A stretch of DNA of 49,170 bases from Chitinilyticum piscinae (lineage in GTDB: Bacteria; Pseudomonadota; Gammaproteobacteria; Burkholderiales; Chitinibacteraceae): the NCBI RefSeq assembly GCF_015223195.1, contig NZ_JADFUA010000016.1, positions 1-49,170 of the forward strand, given 5' to 3'. Shown here one piece after another: positions 45,253 through 49,170 of this stretch (positions are counted from its first letter, which is position 1; the number at the start of each line of letters is the position of its first letter). The notes beneath the pieces are model-generated. The model was given only the letters and a program-made list of their open reading frames with translations. It searched no databases and was not told the origin of the DNA. The translations under genes were made by a program, and so were the position numbers.

Positions 45253-46167
45253 TTAGTCACAATCCGCTCCCGCGTGGGCCGCATCCACAGGCGCATACCC
45301 TGGAGCCAGCACGGCGTTCTTGACGCCATACAAGGCCAAGTGGTCCTTGAGCCAAAGTCTGTACTCCGGCCCGCGCAGGCTGTGGTCTGGCGAGCAGTCG
45401 ACGCTCCACTGCCGCAAGATGTACCCGGCTGTGGCTGCACGTAGCTTCATACGCAGTGACCCGCCAACCATGCCGTAATCCATCTTCGTAATTTCAGGAT
45501 GAGGCTGGTCTGGATGTGGCACTAACTCCAGTTCAACGATCCGAGTCCACTGGATATCGTTGTCATACCGTTCGCTGGCTTGTGGCTCCTCATTAAGCCT
45601 GGCTGGTGCTTCAATGCGAGTCACAACGAAATCTCGAAACTCTCTGCTCTTGCGATCAAATGCCCGGATGTGCCAGCGCAGGCCAGTATCTACCAGCGCA
45701 AAAGGTACAATGACCCGCTCTGTTTCACCACTGCTGATTGAGTGATATCTGATTTGAAGCGGTCTGCGGGCACAGATTGATCGCGTCACAGCTGCCAGCA
45801 CATCTAGCGAGGGCGTACTCAGCGATGCTGGCGCCTCAAATGCCCCAAGCACAGGTCGGGCAACTGTCGAGCCATCCCCAAACCCTTCGGTCAGCCAGGA
45901 CAGTACGCGCTGGGTTGCATGCTCAAAAAGCGCCACAAAACTGGACTGATAGACATAGGCTTTCGCCTTCGCGTCATAGTCGATGTTGCAAGGCGCGAGC
46001 TCTTTGTACAGCGCCAAATCTCTGGATGCAGCCGCTGACTTCACACCAAATCGATCGACAATATCCTGACGTCGTATGTCGCCAACAAACCATAGACGCA
46101 ACTCGACCAATGCAAGTCGCTCTCGCTGGGACTGTGACAAAGAAGAAAGTTGCTCAGAATGGTTCAT
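45253..46167 (-). CDS. brxR: BrxR-like WYL-domain transcriptional regulator
   Basis: A 304-residue regulator with an N-terminal winged helix (DIRRQDIVDRFGVKSAAASR followed by DLALYKEL, residues 30-60), a WYL domain (CARRPLQIRYHSISSGETER, VPFALVDTGLRWHIRAFDRK, 125-190) and a WCX C-terminal extension. First in the BREX operon and reading in the same direction, it matches BrxR, the dimeric autorepressor that controls several type 1 BREX loci and may sense a ligand through WYL. An IS903-group element has inserted about 100 bases upstream. Confidence 0.9.
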   Translation of the reverse strand: MNHSEQLSSLSQSQRERLALVELRLWFVGDIRRQDIVDRFGVKSAAASRDLALYKELAPCNIDYDAKAKAYVYQSSFVALFEHATQRVLSWLTEGFGDGSTVARPVLGAFEAPASLSTPSLDVLAAVTRSICARRPLQIRYHSISSGETERVIVPFALVDTGLRWHIRAFDRKSREFRDFVVTRIEAPARLNEEPQASERYDNDIQWTRIVELELVPHPDQPHPEITKMDYGMVGGSLRMKLRAATAGYILRQWSVDCSPDHSLRGPEYRLWLKDHLALYGVKNAVLAPGYAPVDAAHAGADCD

Positions 46168-46269
46168 TTCAGTCTTTGAAAGCCAATTCCGGGTACTTTA
46201 TACGGTTTTTTTTGTGGAGTCTATGGTTATCAAAATGAATACCAATCGACCTAGGAAGTAGCAACTTGC
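46168..46269 (-). promoter_or_regulatory. Likely BREX operon promoter region
   Basis: This 100-bp gap between brxR and the IS end is the only sizeable upstream region of the operon. On the minus strand a TATAAAGT box lies about 50 bases before the brxR ATG after an A-tract, a fair -10; the best -35 candidates (TAGACT at 15-bp spacing, TTGATA further off) are weak. No clear dyad for BrxR is visible. The IS boundary at 46270 may have removed or replaced upstream control sequence. Confidence 0.35.
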
Positions 46270-47324
46270 GGTTTTGTTGCACAAATCGGCACGTATCCTG
46301 CTTGATCTGACCTCATCGCAGCCCAATCCGTCATCAGCATGAGCAAGCCAGCCCCGCCAAAGTACCGCACGACCAACTGGGAATCCTACAATCATGCGCT
46401 GCGCCAGCGTGGCTCTCTGCTGATCTGGCTGGACAAGGACATGGCATGGTTTGCCACCCCAGCCGGCAAACGGGGTCGCGCCGAACGATTCAGCAATGCA
46501 GCGATTCAGTTCTGCCTGATGATCAAAAATCTCTTCAATCTGGCGCTACGCCAGACCACGGGCATGGTCGCCAGCCTGTTGAAATTGGCCGGATTGGACT
46601 GGCCAGTGCCTGATTACAGTACCTTGTCGCGACGACAGAAAACGTTGCAGGTGCTGATTCCTTACCGGAAAAATCGCACGGGCCTGCATCTGCTGGTGGA
46701 TAGCACCGGCATCAAGATGCTCGGCGAAGGTGAGTGGAAAACCAAGAAGCATGGTGCCGAATATCGCCGGCAATGGCGCAAGGTGCATCTAGGCGTCGAT
46801 GCGGAAACGCTGGAAATCCGCGCCATGGAAATCACCTCGAATAGCATTGGTGATGCGCCCGTCTTGCCTGATCTGCTGGCGCAAATTCCGAGCGATGAGA
46901 TGCTGGTTTGCGTTGTTGGCGACGGTGCCTATGACACCAAGGGCTGCCATGCCGCGATTGCCAGCCGCGAGGCCGAAGCCATCATTCCTGTGCGCAAGAA
47001 TGGTAAGCCCTGGAAAGAAAACACCGCAGGGGCAGCAGCCCGCAATGAAGCATTACGAACGACAAGGAGTCTCGGGCGCTCCATCTGGAAGAAATGGAGC
47101 GGCTACCATCGGCGTAGCCTGGTTGAAACCAAGATGCGGTGCTTCAAGCTGCTGGGCGAACGCGTGATGTCGCGAGACTTTGATCGTCAGGTTGCTGAGC
47201 TGCAAATTCGGGCGGCACTACTGAACCGCTTCACGCAGCTCGGGATACCGGAAACGGTTCGCGTAGGGTAACTCCGTCCGGGGTTGGGGAAATTTGACTC
47301 GGATTTGATTTGTGCAACAAAGCC
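46270..47324 (+). mobile_element. IS5-family element, IS903 group
   Basis: The ends are inverted repeats: GGTTTTGTTGCACAAAT on the left and GGCTTTGTTGCACAAAT read from the right, very close to the IS903 terminus. The length of 1055 bp equals the group standard within two bases. The 9-bp flanks (GCAACTTGC and ATTCCAGAC) do not match, so the target duplication has been lost or the element has recombined with another copy. Confidence 0.88.
46339..47271 (+). CDS. IS903-group transposase
   Basis: A 310-residue IS5-family DDE transposase of the IS903 group: YRTTNWESYNHALRQRGSLL and WLDKDMAW at the start, PVPDYSTLSRRQKTLQV, LVDSTGIKMLGEGEWKTKKHG with the first Asp, VVGDGAYDTKGCHAAI with the second, and RRSLVETKMRCFKLLGERV with the Glu. 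The frame is full length. It reads away from the BREX operon. Confidence 0.93.
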   Translation: MSKPAPPKYRTTNWESYNHALRQRGSLLIWLDKDMAWFATPAGKRGRAERFSNAAIQFCLMIKNLFNLALRQTTGMVASLLKLAGLDWPVPDYSTLSRRQKTLQVLIPYRKNRTGLHLLVDSTGIKMLGEGEWKTKKHGAEYRRQWRKVHLGVDAETLEIRAMEITSNSIGDAPVLPDLLAQIPSDEMLVCVVGDGAYDTKGCHAAIASREAEAIIPVRKNGKPWKENTAGAAARNEALRTTRSLGRSIWKKWSGYHRRSLVETKMRCFKLLGERVMSRDFDRQVAELQIRAALLNRFTQLGIPETVRVG

Positions 47325-47332
47325 ATTCCAGA

Positions 47333-48301
47333 CTATAAAAATTCTTCACCAGCATGATCCTTAAACAGATTTGCACGACGTAAATAGCGCAACACTGTTC
47401 GAGGATCTTTCTGTCCGGTAACCTCCATGATCTTGTACAGCTGAACATCCCGCTCACCAGCGGAAGTAATAAAGCCAGAACGGAGGCTATGCCCACCAAA
47501 TTCGGTGAAACCTAATCCGATCTGGTTTGCACAGTTCTTGACCACCCGAGCCATCCACTGCGCGCTCAGGCGCTGCTCGGTTGCGGCCCCCGCCCAGTCA
47601 ACGCGTCGAAAAACAGCCCCTTCATCAATCCCCGCAGTGGATAACCAGGCCTTCAGATGCGTAACAGGTTGCAGTCGTCGACCATTCAAGATGGGCTTTT
47701 CAAATCCATTGCCGCCTTGATCGGTTTTGCCACGCCGGATCAAGCAGACTAGGTTACCGGCCTGGTCAAATTTCAGATCGGAAACATCAAGTGCCGCCAG
47801 TTCTGATCTACGAAACGCTCCAGCAAACCCCATGGCAATAATCGCCCGATCGCGTAAACCAATGAGGGTATCGGGTGTTAGCTGCAACATGCGAAACACC
47901 TGATGATCCAAGATCGGCTCTTTTTGATTGCGAGGCAGCGTGCCATGGATACGCCGGATACCAGTCAACGTACCACGCACTAACGGATGGTCTGTTGGTG
48001 ACGGTAACTCCTTCATCTGATGCACATAGCGAATCGCTGCCAATCGTCTTTCCAGCGTAACAGCCGCAACACCTGATTCTGCCTGATCAGAGAGAAACAT
48101 CGCCAAGGTTTCGGGTGTAGCCGGTGTTGTTGCCAACTTGAACCGTTCGCACCAGTCACAAAAGATTCGGAAATCTGACTGATAAGCCCGCAACGTGGCA
48201 GGAGCCAGCTGAGCGCGCAAGTAGCCAATCGCGGCTTCAAAGGATTTTTGCAGCTCAGCGGGTACACCGCTGAAGCTGGATTGTGGCGTCAATGTTGTCA
48301 T
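47333..48301 (-). CDS. Tyrosine recombinase / integrase
   Basis: A 322-residue site-specific recombinase. The N-terminal SAM-like core-binding domain is residues 15-110 (LAPATLRAYQSDFRIFCDWC). Catalytic residues: Arg in MGFAGAFRRSELAALD, Lys in RRGKTDQGG, His-x-x-Arg in GGHSLRSGFITSAG, and the nucleophile Tyr in PRTVLRYLRRANLF. In place of the second His the motif reads VTGQKDPRTV. It is not an integron integrase, since the IntI-specific insert is absent. A perfect inverted repeat 36 bases upstream of its ATG could be its crossover site or operator. The IS903-group element lies 8 bases beyond its stop. Confidence 0.9.
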   Translation of the reverse strand: MTTLTPQSSFSGVPAELQKSFEAAIGYLRAQLAPATLRAYQSDFRIFCDWCERFKLATTPATPETLAMFLSDQAESGVAAVTLERRLAAIRYVHQMKELPSPTDHPLVRGTLTGIRRIHGTLPRNQKEPILDHQVFRMLQLTPDTLIGLRDRAIIAMGFAGAFRRSELAALDVSDLKFDQAGNLVCLIRRGKTDQGGNGFEKPILNGRRLQPVTHLKAWLSTAGIDEGAVFRRVDWAGAATEQRLSAQWMARVVKNCANQIGLGFTEFGGHSLRSGFITSAGERDVQLYKIMEVTGQKDPRTVLRYLRRANLFKDHAGEEFL

Positions 48302-48336
48302 GGCGTGAACTCATCTGGCTCTGCGTTCATTCTAGA

Positions 48337-48374
48337 CTACTAGTCACGATAAGTGTCATTATCGTGACTAGTAG
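48337..48374. repeat. Perfect 16-bp inverted repeat with 6-bp centre
   Basis: CTACTAGTCACGATAA (48337-48352) and TTATCGTGACTAGTAG (48359-48374) are exact complements around GTGTCA. Two opposed arms with a 6-bp centre is the geometry of a tyrosine-recombinase core site, and it lies beside the recombinase start. An autoregulatory operator is the alternative. Confidence 0.85.
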
Positions 48375-48435
48375 CCTCGACAAGATAAACTGGAATTTGC
48401 GGTCCTGCTACTCAAACGTGGGGGGACGTCGTTAA

Positions 48436-48469
48436 CAGCACAGCCCGGCACAAAGGCCGGGCTGTGCTG
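48436..48469. terminator. Strong GC-rich stem-loop
   Basis: CAGCACAGCCCGGC (48436-48449) and GCCGGGCTGTGCTG (48456-48469) pair perfectly over 14 bases around a six-base loop. No T-run follows on either strand. Position downstream of the RTX-like fragment on the minus strand suggests that it once ended that transcript. Confidence 0.55.
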
Positions 48470-48492
48470 GTCTGGCAGAACCGCAGGCAGCG

Positions 48493-48594
48493 TTAGAGAA
48501 CGAACGCCGAGGAGGTCAGCCTGCTCACACCGGTGAGCTGGATTTCAAATTCGGCGGTACTGTCGGCGTTGGTATTGCCGTACAGGATGTACGT
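48493..48594 (-). pseudogene. C-terminal fragment of an RTX / hemolysin-type protein
   Basis: The minus frame ending at TAA 48493-48495 reads YILYGNTNADSTAEFEIQLT then GVSRLTSSAFVL. The pattern of a hydrophobic strand, D-x-x-A-E-F-x-I-x-L-T-G-V and a final F-V-L is the secretion-signal end of RTX calcium-binding proteins exported by type I secretion. A stop lies just before it in frame, and the IS256 fragment abuts upstream, so only about 33 residues survive. Confidence 0.6.
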
Positions 48595-48623
48595 TCACCA
48601 GCCGCACCTGACCGGCCAGGGGG

Positions 48624-49061
48624 AATGCAGTCGAGGTAGACGATCAGGTAGACACGATCCAGCGGGCGGGACTGCCAAGCCTTGGCATCCTCCATCACCA
48701 CTTCAGTAACGGAAGAAATTTGCCTAGGCGATACCTCGCTACCATACATTTCCTCAAGTTGCGCCTGAATTTCCCGTAACGTCATGCCGCGGGCGTAAAG
48801 TGAGAGGATTTTGTCGTCGAAACCGGTCCTGCGGGTCTGGTGCTTGGAGATCAATTGCGGCTCGTAGATGCCATGCTGGTCGCGTGGAATGTCGATGGGC
48901 AAGACACCGAATTCGCCCTTGAGCGTTTTGCGGCTGCGGCCATCGCGGATATTGCCGGCAGGATTGGCGACCGGTTGATGTTTGTCGTGGCCGAGGTGTT
49001 CGGCCATTTCGAGTTCGAGTGCTTTTTCGACGATCAGCTTGGTTAATTGTCTGGTCTCGGA
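48624..49061 (-). pseudogene. IS256-family transposase fragment
   Basis: The frame reads RQLTKLIVEKALELEMAEHL, GHDKHQPVANPAGNIRDGRS, TLKGEFGVLPIDIPRDQHG, LYARGMTLREIQAQLEEMYG and RPLDRVYLIVYLDCI, the N-terminal third of a Mutator/IS256 transposase up to the first catalytic Asp. It then changes abruptly to unrelated sequence at about 48623. The extreme N-terminus is cut by a stop at 49062. It is dead. Confidence 0.8.
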
Positions 49062-49170
49062 TCATAATTTACCCATCCGCAGTTGGCGACTCTATCTGGC
49101 ACGTTCGGTTTTGGGTACGCTCTGCATGTCGATCTCCAGGTCAGGCCAATGAATCTCCGTTTGCACGGGC

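Noticed and set aside
47333-48301. Integron integrase
   Set aside because: The catalytic motifs are those of a general tyrosine recombinase and the IntI-specific extra segment is not visible, so it is not a partner for the attC-like stem.

Overview
The window looks like accessory DNA (a defence and mobile-element island) from a proteobacterium. The protein families (BREX type 1 core, IS5/IS903/IS21/IS3/IS256/IS1341-type elements, vapBC/mazEF/tacAT/phd-relE toxin-antitoxin pairs) point to a beta- or gammaproteobacterium. The sequence alone does not settle the genus. No housekeeping gene is visible, and almost every junction carries an insertion-sequence remnant.

Layout. 1-4.6 kb: a transposase tail, a UvrD-type helicase that has lost its Walker A end, a complete IS5-family element, and a small GIY-YIG protein preceded by an attC-like stem. 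4.6-9.5 kb: a 1627-residue Hsp90-type ATPase (sacsin/NO VEIN-like) with a C-terminal nuclease-like motif. 9.5-13.4 kb: a graveyard of fragments (DUF262, TnpB tail, IS3, IS5, IS21), an AT-rich stretch with a DnaA box and two arrays of 11-bp repeats resembling a plasmid origin, and a phd/relE-type toxin-antitoxin pair. 13.5-18.6 kb: one giant protein joining a DEDD exonuclease, a RecQ helicase and a UvrD-type helicase. 18.7-23.6 kb: an unusual 52-53 bp minisatellite, another TnpB remnant, three toxin-antitoxin pairs (mazEF, vapBC, tacAT) and long dispersed repeats between them. 23.5-26.7 kb: a tmRNA-3'-end-like scar with a terminator, an IS21 element whose transposase has lost its catalytic core, and a lysozyme gene beheaded by it.

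26.7-46.2 kb, all on the minus strand and mostly with 4-nt stop/start overlaps: a ten-gene BREX phage-defence operon in the order brxR - brxE-like - brxA - brxB - brxC - SF1 helicase - pglX - brxU-like (DUF262/DUF1524) - pglZ - brxL. It is not a textbook type 1 locus. It carries a BrxE-like protein known from type 6, an extra UvrD/HelD-like helicase between brxC and pglX, a GmrSD-type restriction enzyme between pglX and pglZ, and a BrxL whose C-terminal domain is MIT_C (the phospholipase-D-like membrane-binding fold of eukaryotic MITD1) where a Lon-like domain is expected. This is the strongest candidate for an undescribed system variant in the window.

46.2-49.2 kb: an IS903-group IS5 element just upstream of the BREX promoter, a tyrosine recombinase with a perfect 16-bp inverted repeat beside its start, a strong stem-loop, and fragments of an RTX-type protein and an IS256 transposase.
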